Origin: Bacillota bacterium
GTDB lineage: Bacteria; Bacillota; UBA4882; UBA8346
NCBI GenBank assembly: GCA_023401925.1
Contig: JAEXDA010000044.1
Coordinates: forward strand, 262,413-326,412
Direction: 5' to 3'
Length of the DNA: 64,000 nucleotides
In this document: one piece after another, positions 53,781 to 62,910 of the stretch
Layout of the letters: each line of letters starts with the position of its first letter
How positions within the stretch are numbered: the stretch's first letter is position 1
The notes under the pieces: model-generated
The model's input: the letters and a program-made list of their open reading frames with translations, nothing else
What the model was told of the DNA's origin: nothing
The model's database searches: none
Program-made: the position numbers and the translations under genes

Positions 53781-54464
53781 TCAGAACCTGTAAATCAAGC
53801 CTGCAACGGTAGTGTTTATTTTGGTTCCTGCAACTTCCAGCTGTTTGACCTTGAAGTCCAATACCCGGTATTGAACGGAAAAACCAAAATTGTCAGTGAA
53901 TATATATTGAAACTTAAGTCTTCCAACTGTCAATTCAGGACAGGAATACTCGATGGTATTATTGGCACCCGAATATAACTTTGACGAACCCTTCCATATG
54001 GAGCGCTGCAAACCGATTTCAAATTGAAACCGGTCAATTGGAGTCGCCACAATATCCAGTCCGATCATATTGGAATCTATATCATGTTTAGGATATGCAT
54101 CACTATATTCATTATAAAAAACTTCACCCAAAGTCACATAAACCAATCCTTTATCATGGATAATCACCGGATAGCCTACTTGAACGTCCCAAATACCAAT
54201 TGACGGAGACCCGTTCATATATTTAAAATCACCGACTTCATAGTCGACATCCACTTTAATTTTCTTAATTTCACTGATATTAGTAAATTCAAAAACCGTA
54301 TCCTTAATATCCCCGGAATATTTTTGACCCGTTGTCGTATAATCCCTCGTTGTCCCGTTACCATCACATGAACCGCCAATATAAAGAGTTGTAACTGCAA
54401 AAGTAGTACTCGTCGCCGCCAAAATCATAATCAAAACCGACATAAAAACAATTGCCTTTTTCAT
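53781..54464 (-). CDS. Exported beta-barrel-like protein
   Basis: A 227-residue protein with a clear signal peptide (KKAIVFMSVLIMILAATSTT, cut near TFA). The mature part is almost all alternating strands (FQFEIGLQRSIWKG; FGFSVQYRVLDFKVKQLEVA) and ends VAGLIYRF. A terminal Phe after a strand is the beta-signal of outer-membrane barrels, and eight to ten strands would fit. No family is named. It starts ATG after TTAGGAGGA and is 27 bases before the cyclase gene, at the head of the operon. If it is a real barrel, the organism has an outer membrane. Confidence 0.7.
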   Translation of the reverse strand: MKKAIVFMSVLIMILAATSTTFAVTTLYIGGSCDGNGTTRDYTTTGQKYSGDIKDTVFEFTNISEIKKIKVDVDYEVGDFKYMNGSPSIGIWDVQVGYPVIIHDKGLVYVTLGEVFYNEYSDAYPKHDIDSNMIGLDIVATPIDRFQFEIGLQRSIWKGSSKLYSGANNTIEYSCPELTVGRLKFQYIFTDNFGFSVQYRVLDFKVKQLEVAGTKINTTVAGLIYRF

Positions 54465-54865
54465 CGTTTGTCCTCCTAATTTAAAGTTCATGGGGTGACC
54501 CCGTATGTGCGTTCACAAGGTTTCCTCAAAAAATTTACCCAATGGGATGTATCCCATATAAATGTTTTCATTCATTCATACGATATATTACGTATCTCCT
54601 TGATTTTCAAAATACTTTTAAGACAGGAATTGCAATTTTGACCTGACGGATGTTAAATCACCAACTTGTTCCAACGAAACTGATATTTCCGCCACGGGAA
54701 GCATTTTACAATATTAATATCGGCTATTTTAATAAAATCTTAAATGTAACATTGATATTTCCTTTGATTTGATTTTTAAGTTAAGTACAGTTTAATTTTT
54801 ATACTGGGGAATTGCAGGGTTTACCTTCGATCGGAAATCGGATATAATGGAAAAGAGGTGATTTT
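54465..54865. other. Divergent regulatory region between barrel and cyclic-nucleotide-binding genes
   Basis: The 401 bases are AT-rich and lie between two divergently transcribed genes, so they should hold both promoters. No coding sequence or strong repeat was recognised. Confidence 0.5.
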
Positions 54866-55384
54866 ATGCGAAAAATTGATATTGTTGACAGCAACTTAAT
54901 GACAAGGGTTTATAAAATTAAGATTTTTCAATATCTTGACGATAATGAAAAAAAGATGCTTTTAAATATTGCCGATTATTTTGAATACCATAAAGATGAA
55001 AAAATCATCACCCAGGGTGAAATCAGCTACTGTTTTTATGCGGTGATCACCGGTGAACTAAACGTATCGATTCTTGGTGAAAATGGCAATCAAGTTCAAG
55101 TATCCACAATTCACGCGGGTGATTTTTTTGGTGAAAATGGTATCTTTACCGATAGTCAAAGAAGGACCGCCAATATATCACCGGTAGATAATGCATTGAT
55201 TTTGCGGATCGGCAGGGATGACTTTTTTAATTTTATCCGGATGTATCCCAAAGCCGGTGTCAATATATTAATGTTAATTGTCCATGGATTGATGAAACGA
55301 TTAAGTACGGCCAATAAGGAACTGGTGAATGAAAAGGAAGACTTCGTTGAAAAAATCCCGTTCTTTGAAAAGGCCGGGCAATGA
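54866..55384 (+). CDS. Cyclic-nucleotide-binding domain protein without HTH
   Basis: A 172-residue protein. The cNMP-binding beta-roll occupies about 20-140, with the phosphate-binding cassette FFGENGIFTDSQRRTANI (about 87-104) containing the Glu90 and Arg100 that bind cAMP. A C-helix follows, but there is no DNA-binding domain, unlike Crp. Start follows AAAGAGGTG. Divergent to the cyclase operon, it is the natural receptor of its product. The output partner is unknown. Confidence 0.9.
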   Translation: MRKIDIVDSNLMTRVYKIKIFQYLDDNEKKMLLNIADYFEYHKDEKIITQGEISYCFYAVITGELNVSILGENGNQVQVSTIHAGDFFGENGIFTDSQRRTANISPVDNALILRIGRDDFFNFIRMYPKAGVNILMLIVHGLMKRLSTANKELVNEKEDFVEKIPFFEKAGQ

Positions 55385-55422
55385 TAGTGCCATTTTAAAA
55401 TGTGAGATGAGGTTTGATAGGG

Positions 55423-55758
55423 ATGAATTTATTTAGCTGGTTATTGATCGGACATCTTGTTGGGGACTATATATTCCAAATCCGTTGGATGGCTGATAAT
55501 AAAAGCAGCCATTTATTGCCCTTATTCGTTCATTCTATCGTTTACACCGGGATTGTCGCTCTCTTTGCATTACTGAAGGGAGGTTTGTCTTGGTATGGCA
55601 TTGCACTGATTTTACTAGCCCATATAATACTCGATCAGCGAAAATTCATCGATTTTTGGGCTAAAGCCATAACCGGAACAGACCAAATTCAGTGGCTCAA
55701 AATCGCTCTAGATCAATCATGGCACATCCTAATTCTGGGATTGGCTACTTTATTATAA
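55423..55758 (+). CDS. DUF3307 membrane protein
   Basis: A 111-residue protein with three or four membrane helices. The N-terminal WLLIGHLVGDYIFQIRWMAD and HIILDQRKFIDFW are the DUF3307 marks (His-Asp pairs near the membrane). The function is unknown. GAGG lies nine bases before ATG 55423; the listed TTG nine bases earlier is less likely. It follows the cyclic-nucleotide-binding gene by 38 bases and may be co-transcribed. Confidence 0.8.
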   Translation: MNLFSWLLIGHLVGDYIFQIRWMADNKSSHLLPLFVHSIVYTGIVALFALLKGGLSWYGIALILLAHIILDQRKFIDFWAKAITGTDQIQWLKIALDQSWHILILGLATLL

Positions 55759-56094
55759 TTCATTAAGAAATTCAACAGCCAGAGGCTAAAGAGCAAGCAT
55801 TTTATAATCCATGAGATATCCGATGAACTTGTATCGGATATTTTTGTTAATTCATTTACTTTTATCAGGCAGTCTTCTGTATGTTCAATTGTTATCACCA
55901 ATCAGAGTGTATTTTCCTATAGAGATTAAATCGCTCATTCCAAATGAGAAATTCTTTGATGCCACATCCTTTCTTTTCCACAAAGATTCAAAAAACCTGT
56001 AAACCCTCACTCAAAGCTCTGATTAAAATTTGCTCCAGCGGAAAGAATAACCTATAAGAACGCCCATCGCTACCAAATAAACCTGGAGGCTATT
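55759..56094. other. Intergenic region before the SNF2 helicase
   Basis: It holds the terminator at 55816-55845 and then no recognisable feature until the GGAGG site of the helicase. Confidence 0.5.
55816..55845 (+). terminator. Terminator after the DUF3307 gene
   Basis: Perfect ATATCCGAT/ATCGGATAT arms around 8 bases followed by TTTT. Confidence 0.85.
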
Positions 56095-57852
56095 TTGAAC
56101 ATTATTCAAGCTAAACAAGGGACCTCTTTCCAATTGAACGACTTCTACCCTGATTTTAAACCCATCTTCGAACAAAGCAATGCTTTTTCCGATTTTCTGC
56201 TGAATATGCGGCACAAAAAATGGGATAGCTGGGACGCTTTTCAACTTCACTACCGTGCCGAAGAACTTGCGCTACACCGGGGTTTTGAGGAACTTTTGGT
56301 TCTCAACCATTTGCAGGAATACTGGCGTCAAAACAGTTTTCTACATTATCCGCACCAGGTCGAGGCAGCCCAAAAAGTAATTTCCCAACTGCACGGTAGA
56401 GCAATCCTTGCAGATGAAGTCGGACTGGGGAAAACCATTGAGGCCGGACTCATTTTAAAAGAATACATTTTAAGAGGCCTGGTCAAAAGATTTTTAATCT
56501 TAGTACCCGCCGCGCTTTGCCGCCAATGGGAAGCCGAACTTCGTGAAAAATTCGAAATATCAACATTAATTGCCCACCGGGAATGGGATTGGTCTCATTA
56601 CCAATCCTTGATTGCCTCGATTGATACCGCCAAAAAAGAAAGCCACCGCCAAGAAATTGAAAAACTATATTTTGACATGGTGATCGTGGATGAAGCCCAT
56701 AAACTGAAAAGCGTTCAAACCCAAAACTGGCAGTTTGTAAACAGTATCCAGAAAAAATACTTTTTATTACTGACAGCCACTCCCCTGCAAAACGATTTAA
56801 AGGAATTATTTAATTTGATTTCCCTTTTACGGCCTGGTCAGTTAGGAAACTATCGTAGTTTCAAAAAGAAGTTCACCGCCGATAAACGCCTTCCTAAAAA
56901 TGAACAAGAACTTAAACACATCATGGGTGAAGTCATGATTCGTAATCGACATGGCGCCAATATGGGCTTTACCAAGCGGATTGTCCAAAATATCCCCATT
57001 GAACTCACCCCCCTGGAACGGAATTTATATGATAGCATCACCGATTTTGTCAGGAGAAATCTCCTAAAACAAAAAGGTGGTTTAAGCGCGTTGCCCTTAC
57101 TCACTTTACAGCGGGAGATATGCTCCAGCACTTTTGCGGCTGTTTTGACCTTATTTAAATTAGCTCAAAATATGGATGAAAATCCGGAAACCCAAGAAGA
57201 AGCAAGCTCCTTGTTTAAACTCGCCCAACAAGTGAAACAAAACTCCAAAATGGTCGTAGTGGAAGAATTGGTGAAGAAAACACCCGAGAAAATAATCATT
57301 TTTACCGAATATTTGGGCACTCAAAGTTATATCCGTTCCCGCCTTGAACAAGCAGGTTTTTTAACCCTGGCCTTTGATGGTCACTTATCAACTTCCAAAA
57401 AAGAATTGACCAAATTCCAGTTCAAACAAAGGCCTGAATATAAAGTCATGGTCTGTACCGAATCCGGCGGTGAAGGAATCAACCTTCAATTTTGCAATAC
57501 CATGATAAATTATGACCTGCCCTGGAACCCGATGCGGCTGGAACAACGCATCGGCCGCATTCACCGGCTTGGGCAAGCTAAAGATGTATATATTTACAAT
57601 CTATCGACCAAAGATACTATTGAAGAACATTTACTAAGATTACTTACGGAAAAAGTACGGATGTTTGAGATGGTAATCGGCGAAAGCGAACGGGTAATCG
57701 GTAAACTTGCCAGCGGGCGTGTAGGAAAGAGCTTTGAAGGACGCATCATGGATTTGATCATAAAGACCCTGTCCCCCGAAGAATTGAACCAAGGTTTTAA
57801 TGAACTCGGAAAAGAGATAGAAGTTATGCTCCAAGAAGATAATCCGGAATGA
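56095..57852 (+). CDS. yqhH: SNF2-family helicase, YqhH-like
   Basis: A 585-residue SF2 ATPase. Walker A is ILADEVGLGKTIEAGLIL, the DEAH box VIVDEAHKLK, motif III LLTATPLQNDLKELFNL, and motifs V-VI TESGGEGINLQF and QRIGRIHRLGQ are intact. It resembles YqhH of Bacillus subtilis, which stands next to yqhG. Start is TTG, about six bases after GGAGG. Here yqhG lies 1.8 kb downstream, behind an S41 protease gene. Its physiological role is unknown. Confidence 0.9.
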   Translation: MNIIQAKQGTSFQLNDFYPDFKPIFEQSNAFSDFLLNMRHKKWDSWDAFQLHYRAEELALHRGFEELLVLNHLQEYWRQNSFLHYPHQVEAAQKVISQLHGRAILADEVGLGKTIEAGLILKEYILRGLVKRFLILVPAALCRQWEAELREKFEISTLIAHREWDWSHYQSLIASIDTAKKESHRQEIEKLYFDMVIVDEAHKLKSVQTQNWQFVNSIQKKYFLLLTATPLQNDLKELFNLISLLRPGQLGNYRSFKKKFTADKRLPKNEQELKHIMGEVMIRNRHGANMGFTKRIVQNIPIELTPLERNLYDSITDFVRRNLLKQKGGLSALPLLTLQREICSSTFAAVLTLFKLAQNMDENPETQEEASSLFKLAQQVKQNSKMVVVEELVKKTPEKIIIFTEYLGTQSYIRSRLEQAGFLTLAFDGHLSTSKKELTKFQFKQRPEYKVMVCTESGGEGINLQFCNTMINYDLPWNPMRLEQRIGRIHRLGQAKDVYIYNLSTKDTIEEHLLRLLTEKVRMFEMVIGESERVIGKLASGRVGKSFEGRIMDLIIKTLSPEELNQGFNELGKEIEVMLQEDNPE

Positions 57853-58151
57853 AAAGATTTCTTCAGACAACTGATAGGCGAAGGCATACACCTCACCTGT
57901 CAGTATCATTATGTTTTAAAAGCAGGACAAATTTAAACAACTCCATCAAAACACAACCACTCTTCATAAACTGCCGATTATCCGGAGTAATTAAGGCCAA
58001 TTACGCAATTTCATTCCCTTTCTTCGAAAGAAACTTTTAGTTAATACGTTATATAAATAAAAGCTCAAATTTATCACATTAAATATAGGGGATAATGCAA
58101 AAGTCATCAAAGATCGTAAACTTTATCCAACTAATTTAAAAGGAGAATATT
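57853..58151. other. Intergenic region before the S41 gene
   Basis: A weak hairpin at 57870-57904 (ACTGATAGG/CCTGTCAGT, one mismatch) lies after the helicase stop. The rest is unassigned, with AAAAGGAG before the next ATG. Confidence 0.4.
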
Positions 58152-59414
58152 ATGAAGCCATTTGCAGCCTTCATATTAGTCATTGTTTTATGCTTTTTGT
58201 TCCAGTCCTCGCTCTACTCTGCATCGTTGACAGCCAAGGCGCTAAAAGATTGGAATCAAGACATCGGTTATCTGGTTTCGGAACTACCCAAGAATGATCC
58301 AAATATTTATGAACAAATATCAAAAAATGAATTTTTGAAACAAGTCTCGATTCTACGCAAATCATTCCCCCGATTAGCCAACGAAGATCTTCCCATAGAA
58401 ATTGCCAAATTGTTAGCAAAGGCTGGCGATGCCCATACATTTTTACCATTAGATCATGCCTATGCAGGATTAGTCCCAACAAACCTTAATTATCATAAAT
58501 TTCCCTTAACGCTTTATTGGTTTAGCAACGATTTATGTGTAACCTCAACCTCAAAAGACTATCCTTTCCTACTTGGTCTTCGTTTGATAAAAATTGAGAA
58601 TACGGATATTATCGATGTCACTAACCAGGTTAATTCCCTGATTTCCCATGAAAATGCCGCCAGGCTAAAGCAATGGAATCCTTCTTACATGACAATACCT
58701 GAGGTTTTAAAAAACTTAAAGATCATATCTAGTTTAGACAATGCTAGATTTACTTTTCGCAATTCCAAAAATCAAATCGTACAGTTCATTGTTAAGTCGA
58801 AAGCCGACAATGTTCGGATTAATTGGGTGGATTTCCACAAACCGGGTATCGCCTCACCGCTATATAAAAAAAATAATAATCTAAATTATTGGTGTGATTA
58901 CCTTGCTGACAACCGCCTTCTCTATTTTAAATACAATAAATGCTTCGAGATATCAGAAACCCCATTCAATGAACTAACAAAAAATATTTTTAACTATATC
59001 GACACCAAGCGAGTTGACAAATTAGTAATTGATTTACGTAATAATATCGGAGGTGACAGTTACATTATTGAAGACCTCATTAAAGGACTGAATCAAAGAC
59101 CATCTATAAATAAAAAAGGTTGCATCTTTGTTATCATAGGGAGGCAAACCTTTTCATCCGGAGTCACTTCCGCTATTGAACTTCGTAAAAAGACCCATGC
59201 AATTCTTATAGGGGAACCGGCCGATAATTATAAATTCGGAAATGTAAAGTTATTAATTTTACCCAATTCCAAGCTACCGTTAGTCTATTCAACTAGAAAA
59301 GTCCCGGTCCTTGATAAAGGCATGTCTATAAAACCCGATATCAATATCGAATTAAATCTTTCAGAATACTATCAGGGGCAAGATCCAATTGTAAATAAAA
59401 TCCTGTCGTTTTGA
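58152..59414 (+). CDS. Secreted S41-like (tail-specific) protease
   Basis: A 420-residue exported protein. Signal peptide KPFAAFILVIVLCFLFQSSL precedes SAS. The C-terminal half has the S41 core: LVIDLRNNIGGDS, then IIGRQTFSSGVTSAIELRKK with the catalytic Ser, and LIGEPADNYKFGN. No PDZ domain was recognised. ATG follows AAAAGGAG. Its low GC and different style from yqhH and yqhG, with non-coding gaps on both sides, suggest it was inserted between the pair. The substrate is unknown. Confidence 0.85.
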   Translation: MKPFAAFILVIVLCFLFQSSLYSASLTAKALKDWNQDIGYLVSELPKNDPNIYEQISKNEFLKQVSILRKSFPRLANEDLPIEIAKLLAKAGDAHTFLPLDHAYAGLVPTNLNYHKFPLTLYWFSNDLCVTSTSKDYPFLLGLRLIKIENTDIIDVTNQVNSLISHENAARLKQWNPSYMTIPEVLKNLKIISSLDNARFTFRNSKNQIVQFIVKSKADNVRINWVDFHKPGIASPLYKKNNNLNYWCDYLADNRLLYFKYNKCFEISETPFNELTKNIFNYIDTKRVDKLVIDLRNNIGGDSYIIEDLIKGLNQRPSINKKGCIFVIIGRQTFSSGVTSAIELRKKTHAILIGEPADNYKFGNVKLLILPNSKLPLVYSTRKVPVLDKGMSIKPDINIELNLSEYYQGQDPIVNKILSF

Positions 59415-59629
59415 ATTTAAAAGGTCATTTATATTTTTAAGATCAACCGATTCGGGATTAAAAACGGATTGAATGGGGACAATATACTGTCATTCATTAA
59501 CTCAGGAAACCAAATCAGGAGTCTGGACAGGCCATTCAAAGTTTTTAACACTTACTAACCAATCAGCAATTTACCAGGTTCTTTGTTTAAGATAAAAATT
59601 TTGATATTTGATAAAAGGTGAATTTGTTC

Positions 59630-60589
59630 ATGTCTAGCCCATCCTTAGCGATTTTTAATTTTATCGTTGATTCTTTAAAGATCTCAAACTCCCCCTACAA
59701 TATCATCAATTCCGAATTGATTATGGCCCAGTGCCAAGTCTCCGTTCCCCGGACCTTCTTTACCCCGGCCCGGATAGAAACGCAAAATCTACAAATGGTA
59801 TGTAATCCGGATCATTTAAGTAAATATCCCGGTTCGGAATTAGTGAGCAAAAGCAGTTACCGCCTTCAATGGTTTATTGACGGTATCCGTGAAAGGGGTT
59901 TAATATCCACGGGTACTTTTGCTTATGAATTGGACCCTCGCAGAACCGAACGGGAAATTATGGGACTACTCGAAGGGTCCACGGTTTTGCCGCGGTTTTT
60001 CTTTGAAAAGCCGACCTTATCCTACCATCCCGAATTACTGGCCAATTTTAGAGTCAGTTTTGAAACCGATGAAAAAATGGAAGAACTTTACTCGCTGGGG
60101 ATTGACTTGGTAAGTGGCGAGATCGATTCCAACCTTCAAAAGGAAATAGCCGCCAAAAAGCTTCACCCCAGTCCCCCCAAAAAAAATTTGGAAAAACGGA
60201 AAATTGCCTACCGGGAAGGTTATGATTCATTAGTCAACCATTTAAAATGGCAGCTTAAAAATCACGACTCCACCTGGATAAAATCAGCCCAAGCCCGTTG
60301 GGAAGAAGAGGTCCAATACTTGGAAGCCTTTTACCGGGGTAATCAGGATGATGAAAACGAGAAAGAAGCCGAGAGCAGCTTTTATCGCCGTTTAGCTGAA
60401 GGTTACCGCAAATTTCAGCCTTTTGTTAAAATACACCTTATGAATATCGGCCTGGTATATTTGCCCTTTATTCACTACACCCTGGAATCCCTTGACGGAA
60501 ATCCCTTGCCGGCTATAATTTACGATCCTTTGCGAAAAAAAATAACTCATGGATTACCCAAGATCGCCGAAATGGTAAAGAATCGCTGA
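59630..60589 (+). CDS. yqhG: YqhG-like protein
   Basis: A protein of about 319 residues that resembles YqhG of Bacillus subtilis, a conserved neighbour of YqhH. Features are NSELIMAQCQVSVPRTFFTP at the N-terminus, a central segment rich in basic and acidic helices (KNLEKRKIAYREGYDSLV), and a C-terminal beta part. No catalytic motif was recognised. ATG at 59630 follows AAGGTG; a GTG four codons earlier is possible. Its 3' end overlaps rsmE by 36 bases on the opposite strand. Confidence 0.75.
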   Translation: MSSPSLAIFNFIVDSLKISNSPYNIINSELIMAQCQVSVPRTFFTPARIETQNLQMVCNPDHLSKYPGSELVSKSSYRLQWFIDGIRERGLISTGTFAYELDPRRTEREIMGLLEGSTVLPRFFFEKPTLSYHPELLANFRVSFETDEKMEELYSLGIDLVSGEIDSNLQKEIAAKKLHPSPPKKNLEKRKIAYREGYDSLVNHLKWQLKNHDSTWIKSAQARWEEEVQYLEAFYRGNQDDENEKEAESSFYRRLAEGYRKFQPFVKIHLMNIGLVYLPFIHYTLESLDGNPLPAIIYDPLRKKITHGLPKIAEMVKNR

Positions 60590-61297
60590 AGCAACCACTA
60601 GCCCCGCTGTTTCCGTCCGCAATATTCTGGGGCCAAGAGTAACCGGAATCGCACCAACTTGAACCGCTTGCTCCACCTCTTTTTGGGAAAAGCCCCCTTC
60701 TGAGCCGATAATCACTGTAATGTTTTCCAGGGCTTCTTTTTGTTCATTTAAAACCTGTTTCAAAGAATTTTCCTTTTCGCCTTCCCATGGGATCAGTCGT
60801 AAGCCAAAAGGCTCCCTGTCTTTGAAAAATTGGGTCCAATTCACCACGGGCCTCAGTTCCGGGATGATTTGGCGACCGGATTGTTCAGCGGCTTCCCGGA
60901 TGATTTTTCGCCAGCGCTCCTCCTTTTTTCGGGCTCCGGCGGCATCAAGCCGGATGGTGCTGCGTTCGCTGATTACAGGTTGAAAGCAACTAACGCCAAG
61001 CTCGGTATTTTTTTGTAGGATAAACTCAAATTTATCCCCTTTGGGCAGGCTTTGCACCAGGTTGATTTTAACCTTGGGTTCGGTTTGGCGTTCAACCTGT
61101 TCAACAATTTCTCCTATCACTTCATCCGGGGTAACCGTCAGAACTTTAGCCTGATATTCCTGGCCCCTGCCATTCAAAACGGTAATCTCCGCCCCTGGTC
61201 CCTGGCGAAGAACATTTAATAAATGATGGCGGTCTTCTCCTTTCAGGATGACGGTATGATCCTGGATTTGATCGCTGGGAACAAAAAAACGGGTCAT
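60554..61297 (-). CDS. rsmE: 16S rRNA (uracil1498-N3)-methyltransferase
   Basis: A 247-residue SPOUT methyltransferase. The N-terminal PUA-like part has GEDRHHLLNVLRQGPGAEIT; the knot has VIIGSEGGFSQKEVEQAV and LGPRILRTETAGLVVASAIL, the AdoMet-binding signature. Length is normal. ATG follows AAAGGAG. The last 36 bases overlap the yqhG 3' end convergently, so transcripts of the two genes form an antisense overlap. Confidence 0.97.
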   Translation of the reverse strand: MTRFFVPSDQIQDHTVILKGEDRHHLLNVLRQGPGAEITVLNGRGQEYQAKVLTVTPDEVIGEIVEQVERQTEPKVKINLVQSLPKGDKFEFILQKNTELGVSCFQPVISERSTIRLDAAGARKKEERWRKIIREAAEQSGRQIIPELRPVVNWTQFFKDREPFGLRLIPWEGEKENSLKQVLNEQKEALENITVIIGSEGGFSQKEVEQAVQVGAIPVTLGPRILRTETAGLVVASAILYHFGDLG

Positions 61298-61822
61298 AAC
61301 TCGGAAGCTCCTTTAATAGGCTTTTCACAAGAATACTGCATCCCCCCATAACTGTCAATCCTCTTCCTTATCCCCGGAAAGCCAATCCAAAACACAAGCA
61401 GAGGGATTGAAAGAAAACGGCAAATGGAATCCCTTTAAAAAATCAACGGCAATAACTTCCCAATCTTAAGGATTGAAAATTTCTGGCGAAGGGAGCTTTT
61501 GGAGGAATCATTCAATGGCTCAAAAGTTTCCAGGATGAACCAGGAGGCTTCCGAAGTAATCCCACAGAGTCGTCCACCCCGGCCCGCCGGGGCACCTGAA
61601 AGGATAAAAATAGGTTTTTATCTCTGTGCCTCTGTGGCCTAAATGCTTTTTGGCCACAGAGACACAGAAAAAGAATTGAGGCAAAAAAGTATTTTCTAGA
61701 TAGCATAAAACTGGGATTTGAAGAAATCAATAACCCCTCACCCAGGATTACCATGCTCTACCGTAGAGCATTAAGAGGTGGTATCGTTAAGGGCTGGATT
61801 CCACCCTAACAGAGAGGGAATT
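61298..61822. other. Intergenic region with a long inverted repeat
   Basis: No gene is supported in these 525 bases. The main feature is the hairpin at 61623-61668. An 80-codon minus-strand frame through it is incidental. Confidence 0.55.
61623..61668. repeat. 17-bp inverted repeat TCTGTGCCTCTGTGGCC
   Basis: Arms of 17 bases with one mismatch surround 12 bases. The CTCTGTG(T/C)CTCTGTGG sequence resembles dispersed intergenic repeats found in many bacterial genomes. Confidence 0.8.
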
Positions 61823-61993
61823 TCAATAGCGGGTAATGTGCCGATTTAGCAATATTAAAGGTTCTTCCCACACACTCACATAATGTCCGGATTCTTCGGC
61901 GAACATTTTAAACTCTCTGGCTTTTTCCCTTTGATCTTCATTAAACTTAAAGGTGGCGACATTATTACCATATAAAACCTTCATATAAATCAT
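61823..61993 (-). CDS. Small hypothetical protein, 56 residues
   Basis: Start MIYMKVLYGNNVATFKFNED at 61993 follows GGAGGG. The peptide has a beta strand, a charged helix (QREKAREFKMFAEESG) and a C-terminal strand, a plausible compact fold. The function is unknown. Confidence 0.6.
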   Translation of the reverse strand: MIYMKVLYGNNVATFKFNEDQREKAREFKMFAEESGHYVSVWEEPLILLNRHITRY

Positions 61994-62148
61994 TGGGCCC
62001 TCCACCGACAATCCATTTGTTTATATGCTAACAAAACATTATCAATAAGAGATAATCGATCCATAATCGTTACCTCAAATCCAATTTAAGATTGCTTTAA
62101 ATATCAGGCCATTTAAATTTGCTACTTTTTCCGGAAATACTTTGATTT

Positions 62149-62907
62149 TCAAACACGACCAGCCGCAAGCATTTTCCTTAAATAACCTTCATTAAGCAAA
62201 TGCAGTGTTTTAAATTTACCTTTATAAAAAACAGCCCAGTTGTTAAATACACCTGGCAGTGCCTTAGCTTTTTCCAAAGTGTCGATTTTATTCAACTCAA
62301 ACGGAATATGATTTGTCATACAAAAAGTTTCAATTTGTTTTATGCAGTCCGGAATATACGGACATTGCAAGCTATAGTAAATCGTCAATATTTCTTTATC
62401 GATCTGTTGCCCTTTTGCATTGGACGAAAACTGCGGCCGCAGACCATTAAAAGATAAGGCCATCAATTCATACTCGTTGTCAATCGTATCTACGGTCACA
62501 AAACCAAATTTCTGCATGAATTTTTTTTCGGAAAGAAAAGGCATTTTCTTTTTTGAACTAAGTATGCAAACACCCGACTTCTTTTGTTTTTTAGCATCTT
62601 CTATACAATAATTGAGTAGTTCTCTACCATAACCTTTTCCCTTAAAACTGCCGGAAACCCAAAAACAGTATATGTAAATATAGTTATCCCCAACAATAGG
62701 CACCCACGCTTTTTCAAGCGGCGCATATTCTATAAACACCTTACCCTTTTCATTTAGCCTTCTAAACACATGACCTTCCGCAATTCTGTCGGCTAGCCAT
62801 GCTTTTTTACCTTCAACACCCTTTTGATGTTTTTTATCGGCTATCGCACAACATAAATGTTCTCTTCCAATATTGTCCGTTGTTATATTGAGAAATTCGT
62901 TGCCCAT
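62149..62907 (-). CDS. GNAT acetyltransferase with YoaP-like C-terminal domain
   Basis: A 252-residue protein. The acetyl-CoA motif is in WVSGSFKGKGYGRELLNYCIE (R/QxxGxG/A type), followed by the GNAT strand KFGFVTVDTIDNEYELMAL. The C-terminal 75 residues match the YoaP-like domain (YSLQCPYIPDCIKQIETFC), with a CxxxxxC pair. The substrate is unknown. It lies four bases after the HEAT-repeat gene stop, so they are co-transcribed. Confidence 0.85.
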   Translation of the reverse strand: MGNEFLNITTDNIGREHLCCAIADKKHQKGVEGKKAWLADRIAEGHVFRRLNEKGKVFIEYAPLEKAWVPIVGDNYIYIYCFWVSGSFKGKGYGRELLNYCIEDAKKQKKSGVCILSSKKKMPFLSEKKFMQKFGFVTVDTIDNEYELMALSFNGLRPQFSSNAKGQQIDKEILTIYYSLQCPYIPDCIKQIETFCMTNHIPFELNKIDTLEKAKALPGVFNNWAVFYKGKFKTLHLLNEGYLRKMLAAGRV

Positions 62908-62910
62908 TCC

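Noticed and set aside
61512..61754. 80-codon minus-strand frame
   Set aside because: It is formed by the inverted repeat at 61623-61668 and has no ribosome site.
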